Below, piece after piece: positions 1 through 8,380 of a DNA stretch of 64,000 nt; positions within the stretch are counted from its first letter, which is position 1, and the number at the start of each line of letters is the position of its first letter. The notes beneath the pieces are model-generated. The model worked only from the letters and a program-made list of their open reading frames with translations. It was not told the DNA's origin and ran no database searches. Origin of the DNA: Methanosarcina siciliae T4/M (GTDB lineage: Archaea > Halobacteriota > Methanosarcinia > Methanosarcinales > Methanosarcinaceae); assembly GCF_000970085.1 (NCBI RefSeq), contig NZ_CP009506.1, positions 3,968,001 through 4,032,000 of the forward strand, given 5' to 3'. The translations under genes and the position numbers were made by a program.

Positions 1-2
1 GC

Positions 3-47
3 CATGAAGCTCTGAAGGAGAACTGTCTGTTTAATGAGGTTTGCTGA
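3..47 (+). CDS. 3' end of an unidentified gene
   Basis: An open frame enters from the window edge and ends at a TGA at 45-47, giving the C-terminal residues HEALKENCLFNEVC. Only 14 residues are visible, so the product cannot be named. It stops 11 bases before the next ATG and may belong to the same operon. It could equally be a chance open frame. Confidence 0.3.
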   Translation, partial: HEALKENCLFNEVC

Positions 48-58
48 GGTGGTCAAGT

Positions 59-283
59 ATGCTGAAATGTTACGATTGCCTTGAGGAGGGTAAGGACAGT
101 GAAGCAGTAGGTGTTTGCATCGTCTGCGGGAAAGGGCTCTGCATGGAACATATCCAGCAGGTAGAATTCCCAATGAAGGGAGGAGGGTACCCACTGCCCC
201 ACAAAACTCTAAAGAAGGGACTTCCCAGAATGATGTGTAAGGAATGCATCAGTTCTATTCTCGGGGATGGGTTCTGCGTTTGA
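59..283 (+). CDS. Small zinc-binding DUF2180-type protein
   Basis: This is a 74-residue Cys-rich protein. Paired cysteines (CYDC near the start, CIVCGKGLC, then CKEC) suggest a zinc-binding fold like the small DUF2180 proteins common in Methanosarcina. An ATG 18 bases upstream is in frame, but the start at 59 follows a GAGGTGG ribosome site and gives the compact family form MLKCYDC. It precedes the oxidative-stress genes on the same strand. Its function is unknown; a regulatory or redox-sensing role is only inferred. Confidence 0.75.
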   Translation: MLKCYDCLEEGKDSEAVGVCIVCGKGLCMEHIQQVEFPMKGGGYPLPHKTLKKGLPRMMCKECISSILGDGFCV

Positions 284-370
284 AAAAACTATTTTGCAGC
301 CCATAAAAAAGGATGCGTATCTTAAGAAAAGGCCTGAACACAGATTTGGGAAATATTAATTACTAATCGA

Positions 371-378
371 TATAAATA
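371..378 (+). promoter_or_regulatory. TATA box of the redox cluster
   Basis: The sequence TATAAATA lies about 60 bases upstream of the ATG at 432, in a 148-base AT-rich gap after the DUF2180 gene. Position and sequence fit an archaeal TATA box. A second TATA-like stretch lies at 389-396 or so. No transcription start is known. Confidence 0.4.
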
Positions 379-431
379 GCCAATATAAATATCAACAGCT
401 GGTAGTTATCGGAATAAGGAGACTGAAAAAA

Positions 432-785
432 ATGACAGAGCACAAAGAGATACTGGAGAGTATGGGAGAAAAGATGGGATTCACTCCGCAGGTTCTGGAA
501 ACACTGGGGGATCTAGATCCGGAATTCCTGCACAAATACAGAAGATGCGACCACAAAATACTGTCAGACGGGGCCCTTCCAGCCAAAATGAAAATCCTCA
601 TGGCCCTTGCAGTTGTGGCATCAAAGCAGTGTGAGTCCTGTACCGTAGCCCAGATGAAAAGTGCGCTCAAGAATGGAGCTACCAAAGAAGAGATTATGGA
701 GACAATGGAAGTAATCTTCATCACCTCAGGTGCTCCTGCAGTAGCTGCATGCAGGAATGCTCTTAAAATGCTGAAAGATATGTAA
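432..785 (+). CDS. AhpD/carboxymuconolactone decarboxylase-family protein
   Basis: This 117-residue all-helical protein has the CxxC pair C67-x-x-C70 (CESC) of the AhpD-like fold, which in the family supports peroxide or disulfide reduction. The histidine usually four residues after the second Cys is Gln74 here, so a classical AhpD proton relay is incomplete. A disulfide-reductase role, as proposed for a Methanosarcina relative, is possible. A GGAGA ribosome site (418-422) precedes the ATG. It heads a run of redox genes and lies 77 bases before superoxide reductase. Confidence 0.85.
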   Translation: MTEHKEILESMGEKMGFTPQVLETLGDLDPEFLHKYRRCDHKILSDGALPAKMKILMALAVVASKQCESCTVAQMKSALKNGATKEEIMETMEVIFITSGAPAVAACRNALKMLKDM

Positions 786-862
786 CGCTTCATTTGAGAA
801 AGAATCTCAAAAAATAAATTTTAAATTTATACTATTAAAACAAAACAGTGATGTGAAAGAAA

Positions 863-1228
863 ATGGCGGAAGAAAAAATAAACAAGCCTGCGGATCCTAA
901 CAATCTTACCGAAGGCGAGAAAAAGCACATCCCAATAATCAACGTACCGGAAACTATCGTTGCAGGAGAGCCTTTTGATGTGACCGTGGAAGTGGGGATA
1001 ATTCCTCATGTAATGGAGGAAAAGCATCACATTGAATGGATCGAACTCTACCTCAACGACAAAAAAATAGGGAAGGCTGAACTCTCCTTAGAAAGCAAGA
1101 AGGCTGAAGCCACATTCACGGTTGAGGCCGACAAATCCCTGGCAGGAGAAGAGAGTAAACTCCGGGCTCTTGAAAACTGCAACATCCATGGGCTCTGGGA
1201 AGAGTTCATGACCATCAAGATGAGCTGA
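863..1228 (+). CDS. Superoxide reductase (neelaredoxin type, class II)
   Basis: This 121-residue protein has the single Fe(His)4Cys centre of class II superoxide reductase. The visible ligands are H22 (EKKHIP), H49 (IPHVMEEKHH), H55 or H56, C106 and H109 (CNIHGLW). It lacks the N-terminal desulforedoxin domain of class I. The enzyme reduces superoxide to peroxide in the cytoplasm without making oxygen, using rubredoxin-like donors. The AT-rich stretch at about 820-840 may hold its own TATA box. The neighbouring AhpD-like and rubrerythrin-like proteins could deal with the peroxide. Confidence 0.92.
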   Translation: MAEEKINKPADPNNLTEGEKKHIPIINVPETIVAGEPFDVTVEVGIIPHVMEEKHHIEWIELYLNDKKIGKAELSLESKKAEATFTVEADKSLAGEESKLRALENCNIHGLWEEFMTIKMS

Positions 1229-1511
1229 ATAGATCATCAAGATGAGTAAAGAGGAACTGACAGGGAAAATAGGAAGCTAGCTGGGTCCTGCTGCCTGAGG
1301 GAAAGTGAGAACTATAGCGTCTGAAGAGTAAACTTGCAGGAGGCTACGGAGAAAAAAATTCTTAACAGTAGACCTGCGTACCTGAGAGAACAGCAACACT
1401 CACGCGGCCTCAGGACAGGGCCCCAGTAAATCGAGAATACCCGGAGGAGAAAAGGCAAACGTGCACCTGGGAGACCTAAAAACCGGAGGGTGATGCCTGG
1501 AGGGAACGTCA

Positions 1512-2906
1512 GTGAAAAGCACGGGACTTTTGATTAGCATTTTTTTGTTTACAGGAATCTGGACATCCTCTGCCCTGGCAGACCCGAGCGGGCCCGGGGA
1601 CTTTACCTCGAGCCGGTTTTCTAAGTCCGGTCTCTGCTCGAACTGCCATGGGAGCAGTTTCGGGGAATGGGACGGCTCGATGCATTCGAATGCGGACAGC
1701 GACTTCTTTTACCAGGCAATGCTTCAGGAATACGGTGTAGCTGCAGAAGCCCAGGGGCTTCCTCCGGAGTTTTGTTCTCGCTGCCATACGCCCATAGGAA
1801 TGGTTTCGGCTGAAATCCCCCCCCTCGACGGCTCTAACCTCAGCGAGGTTGCAAAAGAAGGGGTCCAGTGTGATTTCTGCCACTCTATTGCCGAAAGCGA
1901 GGGGATAGGAAACGCCCCTTATGTCCTTGAGCCCGGAGATGTAAAATGGGGAAGCAGGAAGGATTCTGAATCCCCTTCCCATGAGATAGAAGCACATGAG
2001 TTCTATAATGAGTCAGCATACTGCGGCATGTGCCATAATATCTACCACCCGGCAAATAATCTGACTCTTGCTGCCACCTATACCGAATGGGAAGAAAGCC
2101 CATATGCCGAAGAAGGAGTGAACTGTCAGGCCTGCCATATGACCCCGGGAATTGTCGGTTTCGAAGAAAACCCCGGAAAAGCTGCCTCAACAGGTCCGGA
2201 AAGGACACATGTGTATACCCATTACTTTGTGGGTGCAAACGCTTTCGTAACAGGCATTATGGGTGAGGGGAGGCACGAAAAGAAGGCTATCGAATACCTT
2301 CAGCACGCGGCATCCCTTGAGGTAACAGCTCCCGATTCGGCAGAACCTGGAGAGAATGTTGAGGTTGCGGTAAAGATAAAAAACACGGGAGCAGGGCACA
2401 AAATCCCTACCGGCGTTACCGAAGACAGAGAGATGTGGCTTGAACTTACTGCACTGGACGCTGAAGGAAAGGAAATTTACCACTCGGGGGGTCTTGACAG
2501 TGAAGGCAACATTGACCCCGAAGCAACGGTCTATCACACGGTTTTTGCCGACTCCGAGGGAAATCCCACAGTGAAAGTATGGGAAGCAGAAAGTATCATT
2601 TCCGATAACAGGATAGGTCCTAGATCCTCCGTAATTGAGAAACATTCCTTTTCAATGCCTCAAAACGCTCCCAATCCCATCAGTGTAAAGGCAATCCTTC
2701 ACTACCGGTCAGCCTCTCAGGAACATATAGATGAGCTTTTCGGAGAAGGAGTCTATTCGGTGCCTGTAATTGATATGGCAGCTTATCCGGAGGAAGAAAA
2801 AGCCTCAACTCCCGGCTTTGGGACCACAGGAACGCTTATTGCCCTCACTCTGGGAAGCTTTTACAAAAGGCGCAGAAAAAGACCAACGTATATATCAGGT
2901 ATATGA
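1512..2906 (+). CDS. Exported pentaheme c-type cytochrome with PGF-CTERM anchor
   Basis: The 464-residue protein starts at a GTG behind a strong GGAGG site (1499-1503). It has a Sec signal peptide (residues 1-23, cleavage after ALA) and five CxxCH heme sites: CSNCH 42, CSRCH 88, CDFCH 120, CGMCH 171 and CQACH 205. A beta-rich C-terminal half follows. The tail TPGFG (from about 433), a hydrophobic stretch and KRRRKR form a PGF-CTERM signal, cleaved and lipidated by archaeosortase A in other archaea. The cytochrome should therefore sit on the outer face of the membrane. M. acetivorans has a similar five-heme cytochrome in a similar cluster. The electron partner is unknown; the adjacent flavoproteins are candidates. 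Confidence 0.93.
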   Translation: MKSTGLLISIFLFTGIWTSSALADPSGPGDFTSSRFSKSGLCSNCHGSSFGEWDGSMHSNADSDFFYQAMLQEYGVAAEAQGLPPEFCSRCHTPIGMVSAEIPPLDGSNLSEVAKEGVQCDFCHSIAESEGIGNAPYVLEPGDVKWGSRKDSESPSHEIEAHEFYNESAYCGMCHNIYHPANNLTLAATYTEWEESPYAEEGVNCQACHMTPGIVGFEENPGKAASTGPERTHVYTHYFVGANAFVTGIMGEGRHEKKAIEYLQHAASLEVTAPDSAEPGENVEVAVKIKNTGAGHKIPTGVTEDREMWLELTALDAEGKEIYHSGGLDSEGNIDPEATVYHTVFADSEGNPTVKVWEAESIISDNRIGPRSSVIEKHSFSMPQNAPNPISVKAILHYRSASQEHIDELFGEGVYSVPVIDMAAYPEEEKASTPGFGTTGTLIALTLGSFYKRRRKRPTYISGI

Positions 2907-2939
2907 TTAATTTTTAAAAAGGGATGTCGGAGATGGGAC

Positions 2940-3629
2940 ATGCAAGAAACTGAAACCAAACCGATAAAAATTCTGGGAATATCGGGAAGTCCCAGAAATA
3001 TGGCGACTGATTTTCTGGTCCGGGAAGCTTTGATGATAGCAAGGGAAAAGTACGGGGCAGAAATCGATTATTTCTCTGCCAAAGGGAAAAAGTTAAACTT
3101 CTGTATCCACTGTGATTTCTGTATAAGGAAAAAAGAAGGTTGTATTCACAAAGATGACATTTCGGCTGAACTGTACGACAAAATGATCTGGGCCGATGCC
3201 TGGATTATAGGAACCCCAGTTTATCAGGGAACTTTAAGTGCCCAGACTAAAACGATTATGGACCGCTGCAGGGCAGTTGTTGCAAAAGATCCGAAGGTCT
3301 TTTTGAACAAGGTAGGGATGGGGATCGCAGATGGAGGAGACCGGATGGGAGGACAGGAACCGGCTATCCAGACCATTCTGAACTTTTACGTGATCAATGA
3401 AATGATCCCTGTAGGAGGAGGCTCTTTCGGAGCAAATCTGGGCGGGACTTTCTGGTCGCAGGACAGGGGAGCAGAAGGGGTTTCCGAGGACTCGGAAGGT
3501 ATGAGGAGCCTTAGAAAAACCCTGAAAAAACTTATTCAGACAACCCGACTTGTAAAAAAAGCCGGTTCCAGAGCGGAGCCGGAAGCTCAAGAGCCGGAAA
3601 TGTCGAAAGGAGAAAAAGATAAACAGTGA
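2940..3629 (+). CDS. Iron-sulfur flavoprotein (Isf family, FMN reductase fold)
   Basis: This 229-residue flavodoxin-like protein has an FMN phosphate loop (GISGSPR, residues 13-19). It also has the compact cysteine motif of Isf, C55-x2-C58-x2-C61-x6-C68, which binds a 4Fe-4S cluster. In Methanosarcina, Isf takes electrons from ferredoxin and can reduce oxygen or peroxide. The charged Lys/Glu-rich tail after residue 200 is probably disordered. It starts 33 bases after the cytochrome stop and is likely cotranscribed with it. Confidence 0.88.
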   Translation: MQETETKPIKILGISGSPRNMATDFLVREALMIAREKYGAEIDYFSAKGKKLNFCIHCDFCIRKKEGCIHKDDISAELYDKMIWADAWIIGTPVYQGTLSAQTKTIMDRCRAVVAKDPKVFLNKVGMGIADGGDRMGGQEPAIQTILNFYVINEMIPVGGGSFGANLGGTFWSQDRGAEGVSEDSEGMRSLRKTLKKLIQTTRLVKKAGSRAEPEAQEPEMSKGEKDKQ

Positions 3630-3785
3630 GATAAGAAGAAGCGAAACAAATAAGCAGCGGAATAAATGACAGTAAACCATTAAACTGTAGTAAAGGATTA
3701 GAAGTTCAAAAATCCGATTAAAATTCAGATAATCAGGATAATAAGGCATCAGAGATTGGATTAAAACCTTAAGGAGGGTGTTATT

Positions 3786-4409
3786 TTGGTAGAACCGCTA
3801 GGCAAGAAAATTAAACGTATAGCATGGGGAATTACGGGTTCCGGAGACCAGATGATTGAAACCTATAGCATTCTGGTGGACATTAAGAACCGAACAGGCG
3901 TTGAAACAATGGTTTTCCTGTCCAAGGAGGGCGAAACCGTAATGAAATGGTATCACCTATGGGACAAAATCCAGAAAGATTTCCCTAACTTCAAAGTAGA
4001 TGCAGGTCCTAATTCCCCATTCATTGCAGGCCCATTGCAGATGGGGTATTATGATTTCCTGCTTATAGCTCCGGCAACTGCCAATACGGTGGCAAAGATC
4101 GTGTACGGAATTGCAGATACCCTTGTTACGAATGCGGTTTCCCAGACTGCAAAAGGAAAAACGCCTATCTTCATCCTGCCGGTAGACCAGAAAAGGGGAA
4201 CTGTTAAAACTGCTGCACCCAGCGGTAGAGCATTTGAGCTAAGTATGCGCGAAGTAGATGTTACAAATTCGGAAAAACTCGGGCAGATGGAAAACATAAA
4301 CGTACTCGCCAGTCCCTATGACATTTATGATATATTTGGACTTGAAAAGCCTTCTGAAGATATAACCTTAAAAGTGAAAGAGAAAAAGAAATCCAAAACT
4401 AAGAAGTAA
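3786..4409 (+). CDS. afpA: Archaeoflavoprotein AfpA-type flavoprotein
   Basis: This 207-residue Rossmann-like flavoprotein is related to the flavoprotein (UbiX/PPCDC-like) fold. The motifs AWGITGSGD near residue 14 and LLIAPATANTVAKI near 95 form the FMN site. Archaeoglobus AfpA accepts electrons from ferredoxin, which fits the gene's place between Isf and a rubrerythrin-like protein. The start is TTG with the very strong site AAGGAGGGTG directly upstream (3771-3780); no ATG fits as well. The tail is lysine-rich. A relative acts as dihydromethanopterin reductase, so that role is an alternative. Confidence 0.83.
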   Translation: MVEPLGKKIKRIAWGITGSGDQMIETYSILVDIKNRTGVETMVFLSKEGETVMKWYHLWDKIQKDFPNFKVDAGPNSPFIAGPLQMGYYDFLLIAPATANTVAKIVYGIADTLVTNAVSQTAKGKTPIFILPVDQKRGTVKTAAPSGRAFELSMREVDVTNSEKLGQMENINVLASPYDIYDIFGLEKPSEDITLKVKEKKKSKTKK

Positions 4410-4475
4410 ACAGGGAATTAAACTCTTAAAAGGAAGGGAAATCTGAGAAAAATAGTCCCATAGGGGGTAAACGGT

Positions 4476-4982
4476 ATGAAAAGCGCGTATCATGAAACAA
4501 TTGAAGAAGTAAAAAATCTTAAAGGAATTGAAGAAGCCATAGCTCTTGCAATTGAGAGGGAAAAGGAAGCAAAGGACTTCTATCTGCAGCAGGCTGGCTT
4601 GATGGAAAACCCAAAATTCAAGGAGCTTTATGAGGAACTGGCAGCTGAGGAAGCAAAGCACCTCGGCTACCTTGAGAATTACCGCGACAAAAAAGAACTG
4701 CCGGAAATCAGCACGGAAATTTCCAGTGGACAGTCCTTCAGCCCTGAATTCGATATCAGTCGAACAAAAGTAGGAGAGATCACTTTCGGAGATGCAGGCA
4801 TTCTTCTGGCAGCTATGAGGCATGAGAGGAAGAGTGAGGACTTTTATTCGGAAATGGCAAAAAGAGTCGAAGACGAAACCCAGAAAAAATTCTTTGAAAT
4901 GCTGTCAAGGTACGAAAGGGGCCACTACGAAATGATTGACAGCTACCTTGAATATATCACTCAGTTCCGGATGCAGACCTGA
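4476..4982 (+). CDS. Rubrerythrin-like ferritin-family diiron protein
   Basis: This 168-residue four-helix protein carries two ferritin-type diiron motif pairs: EREKEAKDFY with EEAKH in the first half, and RHERKSEDFY with RYERGHYEMID in the second. This is the rubrerythrin/YciE-like pattern without the rubredoxin domain. The likely role is peroxide reduction. It sits 66 bases after AfpA, behind a GGGGGTAA site, and 22 bases before the F420H2 oxidase. Confidence 0.86.
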   Translation: MKSAYHETIEEVKNLKGIEEAIALAIEREKEAKDFYLQQAGLMENPKFKELYEELAAEEAKHLGYLENYRDKKELPEISTEISSGQSFSPEFDISRTKVGEITFGDAGILLAAMRHERKSEDFYSEMAKRVEDETQKKFFEMLSRYERGHYEMIDSYLEYITQFRMQT

Positions 4983-5004
4983 AAACTGAGAGGACTGTGA
5001 GGAT

Positions 5005-6213
5005 ATGGAAATAGAAAAAACTGACGGAGCCGTCGAAATTGCCAGGGGAGTTTACTGGGTAGGGGCAATCGACTGGAACGGCAGGGATTTTCACGGGTTC
5101 ACCACACCTGGTGGGACGACCTACAACTCCTACCTTGTTGTGGGGGAAAAAACTGCCCTTATCGATACCGTAAAGGCTCCCTTTGCAGGGGAGATGCTCA
5201 GGCGTATTACCCAGATAATCGATCCTTCAAAGCTCGATTATATTGTAGTAAACCATATGGAACTTGACCATGCAGGTTCTCTGGCCGAGCTCAAAAAACA
5301 AACCGATGCAAAAATTTTCATAACAAAACGGGGCGTTGACATCCTTAACGGTTATTTCAGAGGCTCGGGGAGTGAAAACTGGGACCTTGAGGTTGTGCAG
5401 ACCGGAGATGAACTGGACCTTGGAGGCAAAACCCTCATGTTCCTTGAAGCTACCATGCTTCATTGGCCTGACAGTATGGAAACCTTCCTGAAAGAAGACA
5501 GGATCCTCTTCTCAAACGATGGTTTCGGGCAACATATAGCTACCTCAAAGAGGTACGATTTCGAAGTAGGGGATGTTATCCCGGATGCTGCCGAGTATTA
5601 TGCAAACATACTGATGCCGTTTCACATGCCTCTGCTTCGTTTTATGGGGGTACTGGACAAACTGGGAGTGGACCCTCTGCAGATCGCCCCTTCCCACGGG
5701 ATCATCTGGAAACAGGACCTCGAAAAAATCCTTGAGGCATATAAGGCATGGGCAAATGGGGAAGTGAAGGAAAAGGTGCTTGTCATATACGATACTATGT
5801 GGAACAGCACGGAAATAATGGCAAATGAGATTGCAGAAGCGGTCCGGGCAGCGGAAGTTGAGGTCAAACTCCTTAACCTTCGGAAAAACACCCGGAACCA
5901 TATAATGAAAGAGATGCTCGATGCAGCTGCTTTTGCAGTGGGCTCCCCAACCCTTAATAACGGGCTTTTCCCAACAGTAGGAGACTTCCTGGTCTATCTC
6001 AAAGGCCTTCGTCCCCAGAAGAAAAAAGCTGTGGCTTTCGGATCATACGGCTGGGGCGGAGGGGCAGTAAAAACAGTAGAAAAGGAATTAAAAGATGCAG
6101 GAATCGAAGTGCTGGAACCCGGACTTCAGGTTCGGTACAGACCATATGAAAAAGAGCTGGAAAGATGCAGAATACTCGGGGAGCAACTTGCAGTTGTTGC
6201 AAAAGGAGAGTAA
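5005..6213 (+). CDS. fprA: F420H2 oxidase, flavodiiron protein FprA
   Basis: This 402-residue protein has an N-terminal metallo-beta-lactamase domain with the diiron signature HMELDH near residue 84. A C-terminal flavodoxin domain begins with VLVIYDTMWNST near residue 255. FprA reduces O2 to water with electrons from reduced F420 in the cytoplasm of methanogens. Length and domain order are typical. It is the last gene of the oxygen-defence run. T-rich tracts just after the stop (6229-6254) resemble an archaeal terminator. Confidence 0.95.
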   Translation: MEIEKTDGAVEIARGVYWVGAIDWNGRDFHGFTTPGGTTYNSYLVVGEKTALIDTVKAPFAGEMLRRITQIIDPSKLDYIVVNHMELDHAGSLAELKKQTDAKIFITKRGVDILNGYFRGSGSENWDLEVVQTGDELDLGGKTLMFLEATMLHWPDSMETFLKEDRILFSNDGFGQHIATSKRYDFEVGDVIPDAAEYYANILMPFHMPLLRFMGVLDKLGVDPLQIAPSHGIIWKQDLEKILEAYKAWANGEVKEKVLVIYDTMWNSTEIMANEIAEAVRAAEVEVKLLNLRKNTRNHIMKEMLDAAAFAVGSPTLNNGLFPTVGDFLVYLKGLRPQKKKAVAFGSYGWGGGAVKTVEKELKDAGIEVLEPGLQVRYRPYEKELERCRILGEQLAVVAKGE

Positions 6214-6465
6214 ACCAGCCTCCCTACAACTTTTTTATTTTAAACTCTCTTTTTTGACATAATTTCAGCCCTTGATATAATTTCGGCCCGATCTCTTGAA
6301 ATTTTCAGGTATGAGAATTACAGCCTGCGGAGATAAGTTTTCAGGCACGGCAACCACATGGATATTGAAGCCTTTACCTTCGGAATCCCTTTAAATAATA
6401 CTTTCACCCTGCTTGGCGGAGCTTAATAAATACTGGAGTAGTTTTTGGGAATAGAGGTGAATACA

Positions 6466-6609
6466 ATGGAAGAGATATTCAAAGGATTGGTTGAACGTGC
6501 TCAGTACTATGAACAATTTGAAAGCTTCAGAAACAGTTACATCTCCGAACAGTTCGGAGAGATACCGGGAATGGGCCTGAAGATGAAAGTTTCAGTATCG
6601 AACATGTAA
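6466..6609 (+). CDS. Very small protein (47 aa), paralogue of the gene at 8051
   Basis: A 48-codon frame with an AGGTGA ribosome site (6455-6460) encodes MEEIFKGLVERAQYYEQF and continues ESFRNSYISEQF. The 53-aa protein at 8051-8212 shares the pattern M[ED]E.FK.LVERA.YY..FESFRN at the same positions. This conservation between two separate loci argues that both are translated. No membrane segment or metal motif is visible, and the function is unknown. Confidence 0.62.
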   Translation: MEEIFKGLVERAQYYEQFESFRNSYISEQFGEIPGMGLKMKVSVSNM

Positions 6610-7056
6610 GACTGGAATTATTTAACAGTTGTATAATAGTAAGTTGGGAGTATTGGGAATATACATAAGGAATACAAAATAGGGAACAGTAAATCAGGGT
6701 AGTAAAAGCTGCAAAACCTCTATGAACCGGCGGAATGTTGAGACCTTCATCTCAACAAAAATTCATGAGGAAAAGAAAGAAAACAAAATAAGAAATAGAA
6801 GCAAGTAAGGCAAACTAACAGACCTAAAAATTTGCAAGAATAAGGAAGGGCAAAACGGAAATTAAATTAAGAAGAAGTAAAGGGAAATTAAATAAAAAAT
6901 TAGATGGAAGTGAGGGGAAGAGAGGGGAAAATAAAGGCAAAATTAGTAAGAAGTAAGGAGAATAAAACAAAAAATGGGAATGAAACAAAAATAAAGGGAG
7001 AGGGGGAAATTTCGCCTTCCAAAAGCAAAGAAAGCATTAAAAGTGAGAATTGAAGA
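6610..7056. other. Gene-free stretch with a hairpin
   Basis: This A/G-rich spacer has no supported gene. The only structure seen is an 8-bp stem, TGTTGAGA (6736-6743) with TCTCAACA (6750-6757), around a 6-base loop. It could be a processing site or part of a small RNA. The many AAATTA/AAGAAG stretches look low-complexity. Confidence 0.4.
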
Positions 7057-7917
7057 TCACTTTTCAACTTTTTCCATATCAGCCTGGAGGTCCTGACCCA
7101 GTTCCACGTTATAAAAATCTCCGCTTGTGGGGAGCTCCATGAAGAACGCACTGGTAATGTCAAGGGAAGCCTCTCCGTTTTCCATCTCGAGATCCAGAAC
7201 ATGTCCGCCAGCTCTTCTGTCCTCTGTAATGAAGTGAAGGTGATACCCCGGCACGTTCACGCCTTTCACATATTCAGGGGTTCTGAAACCTACCAGTGTG
7301 CCGCTTATGTTTTCAAATTCGAAGACTGATTGGGTGGATACGGCATCCGCAAGTTTGGGATAGGGTTTTTCCTGTCTGGGCACACTTCTTGCTTTTATGT
7401 AAGAGAAATTGCCATCGACCCTTACCGCGTAAAAAAGGTTTTCCGAAGGTAGCTTAAGGTCAAGAAAGGCTTCGAGCTCAGTGAGGTTTGCAGGCTCCTC
7501 AAGCCGGAAATTTTCATCAGCCTCAAAGAAGGTGACTGTGGCAAAAGGAGTTGTCATTTCCCCGGATACGGGATAGGCAATTCCATCGGTTTTTATCTGA
7601 TAGTAATTTCCATCAAGGGCAAGCATTTCCCCTTCGAGCCCGTCAAAGGTTCCTATCCCAAAGTCTCCGTGGGTTTCAAGTGCAGCAACCGGAAGAATTC
7701 CGTCATAAACACCCTGCAGCAGAGCATCGATTGTTGAGATCTGATAGAGAATGTCAATATCACCGTTGCCAACACCTGAACCTGAGTCCTCAACGCTCTC
7801 TGGATTGACATCGGTGGTGCTGGAATTTCCGGAAAAGTTGTCGGCAGAGCTGCCGCAACCGGAAACTAAAGTGATTGACAAAAGAATCAAAAAGATCAAA
7901 AGAATTTTTTTATTCAT
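7057..7917 (-). CDS. Exported acetolactate decarboxylase lipoprotein
   Basis: The 286-residue protein has an N-terminal signal ending in the lipobox LVSGC (Cys near residue 21) and a low-complexity linker. The rest is the acetolactate decarboxylase fold, with YQISTIDALLQGVYDG near the start and the metal-binding histidines in YHLHFITEDRRAGGH. The family converts 2-acetolactate to acetoin. In bacteria it is mostly cytoplasmic, so export as a lipoprotein is unusual. It is monocistronic by context. Acetolactate is also the product of ilvB/ilvN at 59-61 kb, though a link is speculative. Confidence 0.9.
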   Translation of the reverse strand: MNKKILLIFLILLSITLVSGCGSSADNFSGNSSTTDVNPESVEDSGSGVGNGDIDILYQISTIDALLQGVYDGILPVAALETHGDFGIGTFDGLEGEMLALDGNYYQIKTDGIAYPVSGEMTTPFATVTFFEADENFRLEEPANLTELEAFLDLKLPSENLFYAVRVDGNFSYIKARSVPRQEKPYPKLADAVSTQSVFEFENISGTLVGFRTPEYVKGVNVPGYHLHFITEDRRAGGHVLDLEMENGEASLDITSAFFMELPTSGDFYNVELGQDLQADMEKVEK

Positions 7918-8050
7918 ACATGTTCCTCATATGAGACTTAATTAAAATTATTAGTATTTATTGTATAAATTATTTTAGTAATTAAACGATAAACTTGCAA
8001 ATATTTATCAAATATGAGGTAGAAGTACTGTACGGGGAAAGGGAAAAATT

Positions 8051-8212
8051 ATGGATGAATTTTTCAAATACCTTGTCGAGAGAGCCTGTTATTACGCATT
8101 GTTCGAATCATTTAGAAATGAATGCCAGCAAAGTTCAGGCGGGCAAAGTCCAGGTGGAATTGAACAGGAGTGGATAAATGTGGAAGTAGCCGAAAAAACA
8201 ATTTCAAATTAA
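8051..8212 (+). CDS. Very small protein (53 aa), paralogue of the gene at 6466
   Basis: The frame begins MDEFFKYLVERACYYALF and continues ESFRNECQQ, matching the 47-aa protein at 6466-6609 over its first 22 residues. The C-terminal half is different, Gly/Ser/Gln-rich then acidic. A GGGGAAAGGG purine run lies 9-18 bases upstream. It sits next to, and divergent from, the acetolactate decarboxylase. Function unknown. Confidence 0.62.
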   Translation: MDEFFKYLVERACYYALFESFRNECQQSSGGQSPGGIEQEWINVEVAEKTISN

Positions 8213-8380
8213 ATATAAAGAGATATGAATAAACATGAAAAAACGCAGGATACCGATAAATGTAGAGAGACCTGTAAGAACAAAAACAGCGATCTCTCGA
8301 ATTTCTTTTCTAACTTCTATACTAACTTCTATAAATAGAATCTATTTTACTGCTTTTATCAATTTACTGTAATTTCGTAA

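Noticed and set aside
1229..1511. Small gene or riboswitch between superoxide reductase and the cytochrome
   Set aside because: Only very short frames are present and no known RNA motif was seen. The duplicated ATCAAGATGAG at the start of the gap is probably a local slip.
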